From Candidatus Cottocaccamicrobium excrementipullorum (GTDB taxonomy: Bacteria > Bacillota > Clostridia > Lachnospirales > Lachnospiraceae), in NCBI GenBank assembly GCA_018713255.1, contig DVFL01000017.1, positions 25,200 to 89,199 of the forward strand: DNA of 64,000 nt. Direction: 5' to 3'. Below, piece after piece: positions 1 through 9,000 of the stretch (its first letter is position 1; each line of letters starts with the position of its first letter). The position numbers were made by a program, and so were the translations under genes. The notes beneath the pieces are model-generated. The model ran no database searches. It saw only the letters and a list, made by a program, of their open reading frames with translations, and was not told where the DNA came from.

Positions 1-2
1 TG

Positions 3-206
3 GGAGATGAAAATAAGCGGAAGGCCAAAGGGAATTCCAGTTATTACCTCCTGACTCATTCCAAGCCGGTTTCGGTGATTGTGGAAGCAGGATTTCTTTC
101 CAATCCACGGGAAGCGGAGCGTTTGGAGACGGAAGAATATCAGGATCAGGTAGCCTGGACTATTGCCATGGGAATTCTTCAATATCTGGAAGAACGGAAA
201 AAGTAA
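3..206 (+). CDS. N-acetylmuramoyl-L-alanine amidase, C-terminal part (CwlD-like)
   Basis: The last 67 codons of a gene that starts before the window. The residues VIVEAGFLSNPREAERL are the typical end of the Amidase_3 fold, in which the Glu in the V-E-AGFLSN motif binds the catalytic zinc; the enzyme cuts the amide bond between MurNAc and the stem peptide. The short tail that ends soon after this motif, with no SH3 or SPOR domain, fits the spore-cortex amidase CwlD or a similar stand-alone amidase. The N-terminal zinc ligands and any signal peptide are outside the window, so the exact subtype is not certain. The stop codon forms the first bases of a strong terminator stem. Confidence 0.72.
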   Translation, partial: GDENKRKAKGNSSYYLLTHSKPVSVIVEAGFLSNPREAERLETEEYQDQVAWTIAMGILQYLEERKK

Positions 207-260
207 GAAGGGCGTCGGGAAAGAAAGGTACTCCATTTTTCTTTCCCGACGCCCTTCTTA
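204..260. terminator. Bidirectional terminator between convergent genes
   Basis: A perfect 23-bp inverted repeat (204-226 and 238-260) with an 11-base loop lies between the stop of the amidase gene and the stop of the convergent TSCPD gene. The G+C-rich core flanked by A/T runs on both sides suits termination from either direction. Confidence 0.85.
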
Positions 261-278
261 ACGCATGCCTTGCGGCAA

Positions 279-524
279 TTACAGGCTTTCTTTGTACTGC
301 TTTAACGCTCTGGCCAGCTGATCTGGACAAGAAGTGGGGCGAGGGCCGCACTGAATGCCGTCCAGACGGCGGATCGCATCGTCAATATCCATTCCTTCAA
401 CCAAGCGTGCCACTCCCTGCGTATTTCCGGAACAGCCGCCTACAAAGGATACATTCGTTACTTTATTGTCTTTTACTTCGAAATGGATGGAACGTGAACA
501 GACGCCCTGAGTTTTAAAATCCAT
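279..524 (-). CDS. TSCPD domain protein (four-Cys small protein)
   Basis: An 81-residue protein beginning MDFKTQGVCSRSIHF and ending with the QCGPRPTSCPDQLARAL region. The TSCPD motif is also found at the C-terminus of some B12-dependent ribonucleotide reductases and in stand-alone four-Cys proteins of Clostridia (TIGR03905 type). Cys residues in GVCS, GGCSGN, QCGP and TSCPD could bind a metal. I chose the start at 524 rather than a longer frame to 590 because AGAGGAGGAA lies just upstream with good spacing and because conservation begins there. The function of the stand-alone family is not known. The gene is divergent from mtnN and shares a promoter region with it. Confidence 0.8.
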   Translation of the reverse strand: MDFKTQGVCSRSIHFEVKDNKVTNVSFVGGCSGNTQGVARLVEGMDIDDAIRRLDGIQCGPRPTSCPDQLARALKQYKESL

Positions 525-634
525 AAATTCTTCCTCCTCTTTTGATACAGGGCAGAGACGGGCTTTTGCTGCAGGCCGCAGCAGATTCAAAGCTTCCGAC
601 TGCCCGAACAGCAGATTCTAAACATTCACAATCC

Positions 635-662
635 AGTATAATGGATTGAAAAAGATTGTCAA
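635..662 (-). promoter_or_regulatory. Predicted promoter of the TSCPD gene
   Basis: On the minus strand TTGACA (complement of 657-662) is followed after 16 bases by TATACT (complement of 635-640). This lies about 110 bases upstream of the start codon and overlaps the divergent mtnN promoter. Confidence 0.6.
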
Positions 663-674
663 GACCCTTATAAT
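646..674 (+). promoter_or_regulatory. Predicted promoter of mtnN
   Basis: TTGAAA (646-651), 17-base spacer, TATAAT (669-674). It implies a leader of roughly 140 bases before mtnN. I saw no known riboswitch in that leader. Confidence 0.65.
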
Positions 675-824
675 GAAAAAGAACCGGGATAAACAGCGGG
701 GATTCGGCGTCTTGCAAGGGCGGCAATCCCTGTTGGCCGGCGCTGTGGATTTCTTCTTTTTGGCGGCAGGGTATCCTTTGGCGGCGAGAAGGGGAAGCGT
801 AAAGAAATGAATAGGAGGTTCATT

Positions 825-1532
825 ATGTTAGGGATTATTGGAGCTATGGATGAAGAAGTGGCAAAGATCAGAGAATGTCTGGATCAGGTTTCTGTAGAAA
901 CTCGGGGAGGCATGGATTTTTATAAAGGAAACATTAAAGGAAAACCTGTGGTCGTGGTGAAATCAGGAATTGGAAAAGTAAATGCAGCTATGTGTGCCCA
1001 GATTCTGGTGGATTGCTATGGGGTGGATGCCATGATTAATACAGGAATTGCAGGCTCTCTTCGCCCGGAAATTAATATCGGAGATATTGTACTTTCCACA
1101 GATGCAGTTCAGCATGATATGGATGCCACAGGCTTTGGCTATCCTGTGGGGCAGATTCCTCAGATGGATATTTTTGCTTTCCCATCTGATGAGGGGCTGA
1201 GAAAGCTGGCGCAGGAGTGCTGTCATCTGGTAAATCCGGATATTCAAACTTTCTCAGGAAGAGTAGTGAGCGGAGATCAATTTATTTCAGATAAGAAGAA
1301 AAAACAGTGGCTGATTGATACTTTCCAGGGAAGCTGCACGGAGATGGAGGGAGCGGCCATTGCCCAGATTGCCTGGCGCAACCAGATCCCGGTTTTGATT
1401 GTTCGGGCTATATCGGACAAGGCGGATGACAGTGCCAATATGGATTACGAGACCTTTGAAGCAAAGGCTATTCAGCATTCTGTGAATCTTCTTCTGGCAA
1501 TGGCAGAGCGCTATGAAGGAAAAGAGGCCTGA
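825..1532 (+). CDS. mtnN: 5'-methylthioadenosine/S-adenosylhomocysteine nucleosidase
   Basis: A 235-residue cytosolic enzyme that hydrolyses the glycosidic bond of methylthioadenosine and S-adenosylhomocysteine, releasing adenine; it clears products of SAM use and feeds AI-2 and methionine salvage. The N-terminal GIIGAMDEEV, the VKSGIGKVNAA glycine loop, TGIAGSL, the EMEGAAIAQ nucleoside-binding motif and the RAISDKAD catalytic Asp motif are all present, and the length is normal. Start 825 is preceded by AGGAGG six bases upstream; an in-frame ATG at 807 has no such site. It has its own promoter at 646-674 and is followed by a gene of unknown function. Confidence 0.95.
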   Translation: MLGIIGAMDEEVAKIRECLDQVSVETRGGMDFYKGNIKGKPVVVVKSGIGKVNAAMCAQILVDCYGVDAMINTGIAGSLRPEINIGDIVLSTDAVQHDMDATGFGYPVGQIPQMDIFAFPSDEGLRKLAQECCHLVNPDIQTFSGRVVSGDQFISDKKKKQWLIDTFQGSCTEMEGAAIAQIAWRNQIPVLIVRAISDKADDSANMDYETFEAKAIQHSVNLLLAMAERYEGKEA

Positions 1533-1641
1533 AGTCAGGAGTCTTCTTTTGAAGCCAGGAAAGTGGGATAATCGCGCTTTTTCCTTCCCTTCAGAGGCGG
1601 ATAGAAGCAGAATTTGACGAACGATTCTAAGCGTTCTCATC

Positions 1642-1670
1642 TTCCCAAATGGAAATCCGATGATTATAAT
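1642..1670 (+). promoter_or_regulatory. Possible promoter of the 1715 gene
   Basis: A clean TATAAT (1665-1670) lies 45 bases before the start codon, but the -35 match 17 bases upstream (TTCCCA) is poor. Confidence 0.35.
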
Positions 1671-1714
1671 GGACCCATCAGGCGCAGTCAAGGCGCCAGG
1701 AAGAAAGGGGAGCT

Positions 1715-2689
1715 ATGATTATGCTGGAATTTTTACAGACAGGGAAGGCGGTTTACCTTCTGGCAGCGATCTGCCTGATCGGCATGGCCGGCAGGCTGGC
1801 GGCAGGAAGCTTCTACAAACGATTGATTAAAGAAACAGGAAACATGATGCTGACGAAGAATAAATGGCTGCGGGAGCTAAGGCAGCGGGCGGAGGATACT
1901 TATCGGCTGAATCAAGGAGTGGCCAACACTCGGGTATTTGTAGAACGGCAGGTATATGATGCCCGTCTGGGGTTCTTGACACCTGGAGGATGGAATGCTT
2001 TCTCCAGCCAGGTGACGGCTTTATGTTTTTTAGTGGGCGGAATCGCCGCATTTTTAGCTTACTGGTACCGCTGTGATTCATATTACATTGTGCTCTACAG
2101 TTCAGTCGGCGTGCTGACGGGGATCTTTAATATTATGCTTGATTTGGGGGCAGGTCTGGAGGATAAGCGGCAGAGACTCAGCGTCTCCATTCAGGATTAC
2201 CTGGAAAATTCTCTCTGGAAACGGCTGGGGAGGGACAGGCTTCCAGATCTTGAGGAAGAGAAAACCGGAACAGAAGGTTCCACGGCGGCCGCGGCCAGAG
2301 AACCGGCCCGTCTTTTCCGCGGCAGAAAACGGGAGGCTGGAGGATACTCTGGCAAAAGTGATTCGGTTTCCGGCGCAGCTGCAGGGAGTGAGAATAAAGC
2401 TTCCGTTTCCCAAGGCGGGCTTCGAAGCGTCCGGGAATCTCCGTCAGGACGGCTTAGAGGACAGAACAGAGATGAGGATAGTTCTGGAAAGATTGTGACG
2501 GATGAAGCGTTGAATCAGCTTCGAAAAAGTCTGGAACAGGCGGCTGCCGGCCGCACGGTTCAGCCCATAAGGTCTCAGGATAAAGGAGATAAGGAGACCG
2601 GGGGATCGGCTGGCGAGAATTGGATGAAAGATTTGAAGCCAGAGGAAATTAGAGTCCTTGGAGAAATTATCCGGGAATATTTAGGATAA
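1715..2689 (+). CDS. Membrane protein of unknown function
   Basis: A 324-residue protein that I do not recognise. It has an N-terminal membrane segment (about residues 9-28), a basic, helical stretch with many Arg, Lys and Glu (30-75), then two adjacent hydrophobic segments (about 92-112 and 118-140). After residue 165 comes a long, charged, low-complexity region rich in Gly, Ser, Arg and Glu that is probably disordered and cytoplasmic, ending in a short conserved-looking helix, MKDLKPEEIRVLGEIIREYL. Start 1715 follows AAAGGGGAG; a second ATG two codons later is also possible. It sits between mtnN and pgi with no overlap, so the neighbours say little about its job. Confidence 0.7.
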   Translation: MIMLEFLQTGKAVYLLAAICLIGMAGRLAAGSFYKRLIKETGNMMLTKNKWLRELRQRAEDTYRLNQGVANTRVFVERQVYDARLGFLTPGGWNAFSSQVTALCFLVGGIAAFLAYWYRCDSYYIVLYSSVGVLTGIFNIMLDLGAGLEDKRQRLSVSIQDYLENSLWKRLGRDRLPDLEEEKTGTEGSTAAAAREPARLFRGRKREAGGYSGKSDSVSGAAAGSENKASVSQGGLRSVRESPSGRLRGQNRDEDSSGKIVTDEALNQLRKSLEQAAAGRTVQPIRSQDKGDKETGGSAGENWMKDLKPEEIRVLGEIIREYLG

Positions 2690-2824
2690 AGCTCCAAAAG
2701 CTTTCAGCGCTTTCCCTAAAGACAGCGATTTTCTGACTGCAGGCAGAGAAACGTGATGGAGGGAAAGGAAAAGAAAACGGCGGGGAAAGGAGCGGGTAAA
2801 ATCGGGAAATGAAGGGCAAAACCA

Positions 2825-2853
2825 TGGACGGAAAAATGCGTTTGTGGTATACT
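2825..2853 (+). promoter_or_regulatory. Possible pgi promoter
   Basis: TGGACG (2825-2830), 17 bases, TATACT (2848-2853), about 100 bases before pgi. The -35 is only a moderate match. The rest of the 262-base gap shows nothing else I can name. Confidence 0.45.
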
Positions 2854-2951
2854 GAAAGACGGAATAGGAAAATTGCTCCAGTTCCGCAGACCTGAAAGAA
2901 TCCACGGGGCGGGAGACGACAGGAGAAAATCCAGAAGAGGAGAGGTTAGTC

Positions 2952-4301
2952 ATGGGAAAGAATGTTACATTTGATTACGCAAAAGCTTCCTGTTTTATTT
3001 CAGATGAAGAGCTGAAGAACATGAAAGCTGCGGCAGAATGTGCCAAGGAAGTGCTGGTAAGCAAATCTGGAGCAGGAAATGATTTTTTAGGATGGATTGA
3101 TCTGCCGGTAGATTATGACAAAGAAGAGTTTGCAAGAATTAAAGAAGCGGCTAAGAAGATTCAGTCTGATTCCGATGTCCTGCTGGTAATCGGCATTGGC
3201 GGTTCTTATCTGGGAGCCAGAGCTGCCATTGAATTTTTGTCCCACAGCTTTTATAATGTGCTTTCCAAGGATGCCAGAAAGACTCCTGAGATTTACTTTG
3301 TAGGAAACAGTATCAGCAGCAAGTATGTTAAAGATCTTATTGATGTGCTGGAGGGCAAAGATTTTTCCATTAATATTATTTCTAAGTCCGGAACTACTAC
3401 AGAGCCGGCGATCGCTTTCCGGGTATTTAAGGATCTGTTGATTAAGAAGTACGGAAGAGAAGAAGCGAATAAGAGAATTTACGCAACCACAGATAAGGCT
3501 AAGGGAGCTCTGAAGAATCTGGCCAATGAAGAAGGCTATGCTTCTTTTGTGGTGCCGGACGATGTAGGCGGACGGTTCTCTGTTTTAACGGCAGTAGGTC
3601 TCCTTCCCATTGCAGTAAGCGGTGCAGATATTGACAAGCTGATGGAAGGCGCTGCTTCCATGAGAAAGATTGCTCTGGAGACGCCTTATGAATCCAATCC
3701 CTCTGTTTTATATGCAGCGATCCGCAACATTCTGCTGAGAAAAGGCAAGAACGTTGAAGTTGTGGCCAATTATGAGCCGAGCCTGCATTATGTATCTGAA
3801 TGGTGGAAACAGCTTTTCGGAGAGAGCGAAGGCAAGGATCACAAGGGAATTTTCCCGGCAGCTGTGGATTTGACCACGGATCTGCATTCCATGGGACAGT
3901 TTATCCAGGACGGCGCAAGAATTATGTTCGAGACAGTCGTTAACGTAGAGGAGTCTCCGGCAGAGATTGTTTTGGGCAAAGAAGAAGTTGATACAGACGG
4001 CATGAATTATCTGGCGGGAAAGACCGTGGACTTTGTAAACAAGAGCGCGATGAACGGAACGATTCTGGCGCATACCGATGGACAGGTGCCTAACCTGATG
4101 GTGACGGTGCCGGAGCAGAATGAGTACTATTTAGGCCAGTTATTCTATTTCTTTGAGTTTGCCTGCGGCGTCAGCGGATATCTTCTGGGGGTTAATCCCT
4201 TCAATCAGCCCGGCGTAGAGAGCTATAAGAAAAACATGTTTGCCCTTTTAGGCAAGCCTGGATATGAAGAAGCAAGAGAAGCCCTGTTAAAGCGGCTGTA
4301 A
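2952..4301 (+). CDS. pgi: Glucose-6-phosphate isomerase
   Basis: A 449-residue cytosolic enzyme that interconverts glucose 6-phosphate and fructose 6-phosphate in glycolysis and gluconeogenesis. The sugar-phosphate binding loop [11 protein letters not shown] (about residue 80), the [10 protein letters not shown] phosphate loop, the [14 protein letters not shown] signature (PGI signature 1) and the C-terminal [18 protein letters not shown] region with the catalytic Lys are present. The length fits the short bacterial form found in Firmicutes. Start 2952 is preceded by AGAGGAGAGG. The gene is followed directly by a terminator and so is probably transcribed alone. Confidence 0.97.
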   Translation: MGKNVTFDYAKASCFISDEELKNMKAAAECAKEVLVSKSGAGNDFLGWIDLPVDYDKEEFARIKEAAKKIQSDSDVLLVIGIGGSYLGARAAIEFLSHSFYNVLSKDARKTPEIYFVGNSISSKYVKDLIDVLEGKDFSINIISKSGTTTEPAIAFRVFKDLLIKKYGREEANKRIYATTDKAKGALKNLANEEGYASFVVPDDVGGRFSVLTAVGLLPIAVSGADIDKLMEGAASMRKIALETPYESNPSVLYAAIRNILLRKGKNVEVVANYEPSLHYVSEWWKQLFGESEGKDHKGIFPAAVDLTTDLHSMGQFIQDGARIMFETVVNVEESPAEIVLGKEEVDTDGMNYLAGKTVDFVNKSAMNGTILAHTDGQVPNLMVTVPEQNEYYLGQLFYFFEFACGVSGYLLGVNPFNQPGVESYKKNMFALLGKPGYEEAREALLKRL

Positions 4302-4315
4302 ATAAGAAATAAAAG

Positions 4316-4350
4316 ACCGGGGAAGGGGCTTTGCAGCCCTCTTCCCCGGT
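4316..4350. terminator. Terminator between pgi and the convergent gene
   Basis: Stem ACCGGGGAAG (4316-4325) pairs with CTTCCCCGGT (4341-4350), with an inner GGCT/AGCC stem. It lies between the two converging stop codons and could serve both. Confidence 0.75.
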
Positions 4351-4353
4351 TCC

Positions 4354-4620
4354 CTATTCTTCGATCACCTGCAGCTCCAAATAGTCAAAATCGATTTCTT
4401 CCACGAAATTGTCCTGGGAAAAGCGGGTTTTGTCATGACGCTGGAAGCTGCGTACATTAGAGTCCAGCCAGATGGGCTGGCTTAAGTCAAATTGTATGCA
4501 GATTTTCTCCAGAGATTGAAAAACCATTTGTGTCCGGGACAGGGAATAGTCGGAGATGGAGATGACCGTATCTTTGATCAGATGATTATCTTTCCAGATT
4601 TTACCCCACATACGGAACAT
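4354..4620 (-). CDS. Small conserved-looking protein of unknown function
   Basis: An 88-residue soluble protein that I do not recognise. It has no signal peptide or membrane segment; the sequence alternates hydrophobic and charged residues in a way that suggests a small alpha/beta fold, with an acidic C-terminus. It is supported as a gene by a good ribosome site (GGGAGGAT seven bases before the ATG at 4620), a strong promoter further upstream (TGGACA, 17 bases, TATAAT) and a terminator after the stop. It is a monocistronic unit between pgi and the gene at 4800. Confidence 0.72.
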   Translation of the reverse strand: MFRMWGKIWKDNHLIKDTVISISDYSLSRTQMVFQSLEKICIQFDLSQPIWLDSNVRSFQRHDKTRFSQDNFVEEIDFDYLELQVIEE

Positions 4621-4658
4621 GGCAGATCCTCCCTTACCAGTCTTTGACTTTGTGTTCC

Positions 4659-4687
4659 ATTATACGATGAAGAGGCGGCCATGTCCA
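4659..4687 (-). promoter_or_regulatory. Predicted promoter of the 4620 gene
   Basis: Minus strand TGGACA (complement of 4682-4687), 17-base spacer, TATAAT (complement of 4659-4664), ending about 40 bases before the start codon. Confidence 0.65.
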
Positions 4688-4799
4688 GCCGGAATTGCTG
4701 CTTGTCCGCAGAGTGATTTTGTAGTAAGCTTATAACGAAAAGCGGAGAAGGCAGATAATCCGGATCAGAACAAAAGAAAAAGGCGAAGGAGGATGCGGC

Positions 4800-5909
4800 A
4801 TGACACAGCCCACAGACCAGGGCGCATTGCTTGGAGAGGCCAAGCAGGCGCTGGAAAGCCTGAATCGAGCAAAGGAAGAGCGAAGCCGCCTGGATATGGA
4901 GGCGAAGCAGCTTCGCAAGCAGTTGGATGCAGAGAAAAAAGCAGCGGAGGATGCGGCGGCGCTTACAGTAAAGAAGCGTCGGGAGGAAATCAACGCGAGC
5001 TATGATAAAGAGATCGCCAAAGGCCAGGATCGGCTGCGGCGCGCCAGACAGAAGCGGGAAAAAGCCAAGAATCAGCGGATGCGCGACCGGATTGCAGAGG
5101 AGACGGCTGAACTGCGCGGAGAAAACCGAGAACTTCATCTTAAGCTGAAAGGACTTCTGCAAAAAGAAGGACTTCCTGGGTTTTGCGGTTCTTTCTGGTA
5201 TTATGCCTTGTATATGCCCAGAAGCTTCCGGGAGATCGGCGGTTTAATTCTGGCTGTCCTGTTCTTTTTTGCTGCGTTGCCAGGCGGGATTTATTTGTTG
5301 ATTCAGGAATCTGTGCGCAGCAGCTGGATGTTGATAGTGATTTATCTGTTGGATATTTTCATTGTCGGGGGCATTTATCTGGGGGTGTCCAACAGAACGA
5401 AGGCAGGACATTTAGAGATAATCCGTCAGGGAAGGCTGATTCGGGATACCATTCGAGGAAATGAAAAAAAGATTCGGGTAATTACCAGTACAATCCGCCG
5501 GGATCGCAATGAATCCCTTTATAATCTTGAGAAGTATGATGATGAAATTGCTAAAACAGAACAGGAGCTGGCGGAGATTACCGGGAAAAAGCAGGAAGCG
5601 CTGACGGCTTTTGATACGGTGACCCGGACGATTATTTCTGATGAGATCTGGAATAACAGCAAAGAAAAAATAGACAGCTTGACTGAAGATTTGGAGCGAA
5701 GGGAAAACCGCCAAAGAACGCTGGAAAAGCAGATCCAGGAGATGTCTCTGGAAATCACCGACCGGTATGAAACCTATATTGGCAAGGAATTTATGCAGCC
5801 AGACAAGCTGGCGGAACTGGCGCGGCTGATCAGATCGGGTCAGGCGGCTAATATCAGTGATGCAATTCAACAATATAAAGAAGAAAAAAATAAACCCAAA
5901 GAGGGCTGA
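4800..5909 (+). CDS. Coiled-coil membrane protein of unknown function
   Basis: A 369-residue protein with a symmetric layout. Residues 10-122 form a long, charged coiled coil; two membrane segments follow at about 147-168 and 175-196; then residues 205-350 form a second coiled coil rich in Glu, Lys and Arg. Both coiled coils should face the same side, probably the cytoplasm, so the protein may act as a membrane-tethered spacer or scaffold. I know of no named family for it. Start 4800 has GGAGG eight bases upstream; an out-of-frame ATG at 4793 opens only a short shadow frame. A terminator overlaps the stop codon, and the next genes run in the opposite direction. Confidence 0.75.
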   Translation: MTQPTDQGALLGEAKQALESLNRAKEERSRLDMEAKQLRKQLDAEKKAAEDAAALTVKKRREEINASYDKEIAKGQDRLRRARQKREKAKNQRMRDRIAEETAELRGENRELHLKLKGLLQKEGLPGFCGSFWYYALYMPRSFREIGGLILAVLFFFAALPGGIYLLIQESVRSSWMLIVIYLLDIFIVGGIYLGVSNRTKAGHLEIIRQGRLIRDTIRGNEKKIRVITSTIRRDRNESLYNLEKYDDEIAKTEQELAEITGKKQEALTAFDTVTRTIISDEIWNNSKEKIDSLTEDLERRENRQRTLEKQIQEMSLEITDRYETYIGKEFMQPDKLAELARLIRSGQAANISDAIQQYKEEKNKPKEG

Positions 5910-5946
5910 CTTACTCCGGCTGGTGCAGTAAGTCAGCCCCCTTTTC
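5903..5946. terminator. Terminator after the 4800 gene
   Basis: A 13-bp perfect stem (5903-5915 and 5927-5939) followed by CTTTT. The stop codon at 5907 is part of the stem. It lies between convergent genes. Confidence 0.85.
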
Positions 5947-5970
5947 GTTAATTCCATCCAGCAGGTGAAA

Positions 5971-7812
5971 TTAAATGGAAATGAAATGAAAAGGAATGTG
6001 ATTTTCCTTTAATATCTGTTCTTCCCGCCGGTGGCAGGTAAAGAGAATGATCTGTCCGCTGAATGCAGAAGCCAGCCAGCACAGAGCCGAACGAAGACGG
6101 TCGTCATCATAAAGGGCAAAGCTGTCATCAAAAATCAGAGGCATTTTTTCCGGGCCGCTTTGAATCAGCCTGGCGGCAGCCAGACGGAGAGCAAGGTAAA
6201 TCTGGTCTAAAGTACCGGAGCTTACTTGATCCATGGGAACCAGCTTGGTTTTCGTATTCATAAATACGTTTAAATTTTCATCTACACTCATGCTGTTATA
6301 GATGCCCCCAGTTATGCCTTTGATGAGATCGGAGGCTTCTTTGTTTAAGTACAGACCGAAGGAATTTCGGATAGAAGAAGCCAGTTCTGTCATGGTATCC
6401 TGAGCCAGATCAATGGCGGCTAGTTCCTGTGAGACCCTCTCATTTTCCTGGATGACTTCCCGCAGACCTTCTGCCTGGGTTTTCAAACTGGCCAGATGTT
6501 CCAGTTTTTTCTCCAGCTCCCACTGGCGCTTTTGCTGGGTTTCAATTTCTGCGCCAAAGCCAGACTGCTGACGGGAAAGTTCTTCCATGTTTTTTTCCAG
6601 GGTGTCAGCTGTTTCCTGAGAAGAAATTACTGCCCGGCACAGCCGTTTAAATTCAGCCATTCTTTCCAAGAAAGCATTCATTCCTTCCTGGCTTACGGTA
6701 TTATCTCCTAGATGTCTGGAAAAAATTTCCTGAAGGAGCTTTTTGCTGTAATCCATGTCCTTTTTCCGCCCGCTGTTTTGGGCAAGCAGAAGCACTGCCG
6801 CGCCGGCCAGAATCAGGGCGGTCAGAAGAAGACCTCCGCCCAGCAGCGGAAAACTCCGTAATCCAGAAGCATTGGAGAGCATTAATCCTCCCCCGCCGGC
6901 GCCCAAAATCACGGCGAAAAGGAACAGGAGAATAGGAGCAGCCTTCCGTGAAGGTTTTTCGCAGATGACCTTTGCTCTGGAGTAGTCCTGATAAATTTCC
7001 TTTCCCCGGCTTTCGTAAGCTTCAATAGAAGCTTCATCGGTGAACTGGCTGCTTTCCAGAACCTGGTGTCCCCTTGCGATTTTCTGCAGCAATTCTTCCC
7101 GCTCTGTCCGCAGCTGGTCCAGCTCTTTCTTTGCCTGGGCTTGTTTTGCCTGAAATTCCGTTAAATGATTTTCATATTCCGGTCCTGAAATTTCTTTTTC
7201 CAGATTGCGGATTTCTCCCAGCACGTTGGTATAAGTTCTGGCGGCTTCTGGCGCCAGCTGCCGTTCCATTTCTTTTCTCTGGGCTTTCAGGAAAGCTGAG
7301 GCCTTGGTGATATTCAGCGCCATATTTCCTGTGGTGTTCATGTTGGCGATATAGTTTTTCAGCTCAGAAGCCATACCGCTGTCAGTGGCGCTTTTTAGCT
7401 GGCCAATGCTGATGGTATTCACGTAGGCGGTTTCGTTCAGCCCGCAGAGGAGACGATCCATAAAGGCCTTGGTCGGTTCAACCTGCTTCCCCTCTGTCTC
7501 GTCCACAATGGTAAATTCCCGGGGATTCTGGAAATTCCGGTGAATCCGGTAAATATGACCTTGGGATTCTAAGCGCAGCCGTCCTTCATAACCGCCTTTT
7601 AAATCCCATGGGCGGTATTTGCTGAACTGATCGGTTTTAGCGGCGCGTCCTCTTTGGCGTTCCATCCCAAAAAGCATAGCCCGGATAAAGGTATGGAGGG
7701 TGGATTTTCCCGCCTCGTTTTTTCCGTATATTATGTTCAGGCCATCGGAAAACTGAATGGAGCGGTCATGAAATTTCCCAAAACCGCTTATCTGTAAGTC
7801 GAGAAGCTTCAT
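5971..7812 (-). CDS. SbcC/YhaN-like AAA ATPase
   Basis: A 613-residue relative of SbcC, RecF and YhaN, likely the ATPase half of a DNA-end-processing complex. The N-terminus has MKLLDLQISGFGKF and the Walker A GKNEAGKST (30-38); the C-terminus has the Walker B region PLIFDDSFALYDDDRL preceded by the ABC-type signature SSGTLDQIYLALRLAAA. Long coiled-coil arms flank a central hydrophobic region (about 290-345) with two probable membrane helices, which is typical of YhaN rather than of SbcC with its zinc hook. It overlaps by 4 bases the upstream gene for the nuclease partner (7809-8885), so the two are made together. The product is shorter than SbcC. Confidence 0.85.
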   Translation of the reverse strand: MKLLDLQISGFGKFHDRSIQFSDGLNIIYGKNEAGKSTLHTFIRAMLFGMERQRGRAAKTDQFSKYRPWDLKGGYEGRLRLESQGHIYRIHRNFQNPREFTIVDETEGKQVEPTKAFMDRLLCGLNETAYVNTISIGQLKSATDSGMASELKNYIANMNTTGNMALNITKASAFLKAQRKEMERQLAPEAARTYTNVLGEIRNLEKEISGPEYENHLTEFQAKQAQAKKELDQLRTEREELLQKIARGHQVLESSQFTDEASIEAYESRGKEIYQDYSRAKVICEKPSRKAAPILLFLFAVILGAGGGGLMLSNASGLRSFPLLGGGLLLTALILAGAAVLLLAQNSGRKKDMDYSKKLLQEIFSRHLGDNTVSQEGMNAFLERMAEFKRLCRAVISSQETADTLEKNMEELSRQQSGFGAEIETQQKRQWELEKKLEHLASLKTQAEGLREVIQENERVSQELAAIDLAQDTMTELASSIRNSFGLYLNKEASDLIKGITGGIYNSMSVDENLNVFMNTKTKLVPMDQVSSGTLDQIYLALRLAAARLIQSGPEKMPLIFDDSFALYDDDRLRSALCWLASAFSGQIILFTCHRREEQILKENHIPFHFISI

Positions 7813-8885
7813 GACGGGCTCCTTTCATCAGTAGTTTTCAGCAAAGCGTTGATGCCGTAATAAAGGGCTTTTTTTTCTACGGGACTCATCGTTTCTTTTT
7901 GGAGCGCCCGAATAAAAAAGCCGATCATATCACCTGGATGCTCTGCGAAAAGCTGGGCGAAATCATACTGGGGTTCTGAACTGTCCACAATTTCCACAAT
8001 GCGGAAACGAGATTCCAGCACGTTCAGGTCGAAGGTAATATCTGGATCACGCATTCCCCGAATCATAAAACGATAAATATGCTGGAGCCCCCGGGACTGG
8101 ATTTCCTGAGAAATTCTGGCGGCCAGTTCTCCGTTGGTGGTTTTCGGCGTTACGCTTACGGCCAGGGAGATGTATTGAGACTGGCAGATAGGAAGGAATT
8201 CCAATGCGGTTACCTGTCTGGAAACCGGATTGATTTCTCCGAAAAATACGCCGTGGGGACCTGTCTCTGTTTTGTCCAAAGGCTCAGGAGAACCGCAGTA
8301 AGCAGCTCTTCGGTCTAACAGCACCTGCGGCTTGTGAATATGCCCCAATGCAATATAGGAAAAAGGGGCTTTTGCCAACCGAGCCATATCCAAAGGCAGA
8401 TGCCGGGCATCGCCTCCGTGAGCCAACAGAATTTGAATTCTGCCGTTGTCTTTAATGTCCAGATTATTCAGAAGCGGCTCTGTGATTTCTGTGGTGTGGT
8501 AGCTGAAGCCGTAGATTTCCGTGTTGCAGTCAGAAAACACTGCGGACTCCAGTTCATCTTTCATAAGAAACGTTACATTAGGGCACCAGGTAAAGCTCAT
8601 GAGAGCAGAATTTGCCCGGATTCGGTCATGATTTCCAGCAATGAGAACTACCCGAACTGAGGGAATAGTGGAGAACAGATAATTAATTTCCTTTAAATCT
8701 CGGGCAAGGGGCTGGCGGTGAAAAAGATCGCCGCTGATCAAGAGAAAATCCACCTGGCGCTCTCTGGACAGACGGATAATTTCTTCAAAGGTTTCTTTAA
8801 TGGCCTGAGCTCTCTCCCGAGACCATGGGTGGTCGCAGTCTGGGCTCATGCCCCAGTGGATATCGCCTGTGTGTATAAACTTCAT
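7809..8885 (-). CDS. SbcD/YhaO-like metallophosphoesterase (DNA repair nuclease)
   Basis: A 358-residue calcineurin-like phosphoesterase, the nuclease half of an SbcCD-like pair. The metal-binding motifs are in order: GDIHWG (D8, H10), SGDLFHR, AGNHDR, LAHGGDARH and GHIHKP. The C-terminal third should bind the ATPase partner encoded downstream by the overlapping gene. Family members cut DNA ends or hairpins in an ATP-regulated way. The start at 8885 has GGAGAAGGAA just upstream. The order nuclease then ATPase is the usual one for this pair. Confidence 0.88.
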   Translation of the reverse strand: MKFIHTGDIHWGMSPDCDHPWSRERAQAIKETFEEIIRLSRERQVDFLLISGDLFHRQPLARDLKEINYLFSTIPSVRVVLIAGNHDRIRANSALMSFTWCPNVTFLMKDELESAVFSDCNTEIYGFSYHTTEITEPLLNNLDIKDNGRIQILLAHGGDARHLPLDMARLAKAPFSYIALGHIHKPQVLLDRRAAYCGSPEPLDKTETGPHGVFFGEINPVSRQVTALEFLPICQSQYISLAVSVTPKTTNGELAARISQEIQSRGLQHIYRFMIRGMRDPDITFDLNVLESRFRIVEIVDSSEPQYDFAQLFAEHPGDMIGFFIRALQKETMSPVEKKALYYGINALLKTTDERSPS

Positions 8886-8909
8886 TTCCTTCTCCGTTCT
8901 TTGTGGAAG

Positions 8910-8938
8910 AAATTCCCGCTCAAGAAGAACGGGAATTT
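8910..8938 (-). terminator. Possible terminator or attenuator after asnS
   Basis: A 9-bp perfect stem (8910-8918 and 8930-8938) with an 11-base loop, between asnS and the nuclease gene on the minus strand, followed by a weakly T-rich stretch. It may end asnS transcripts or only reduce read-through. Confidence 0.45.
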
Positions 8939-9000
8939 ATGCTACACTGTCTTTAGCACCGTATAGTTTCCCTGAACATCAACGCTAAGGACCCGAAAGC

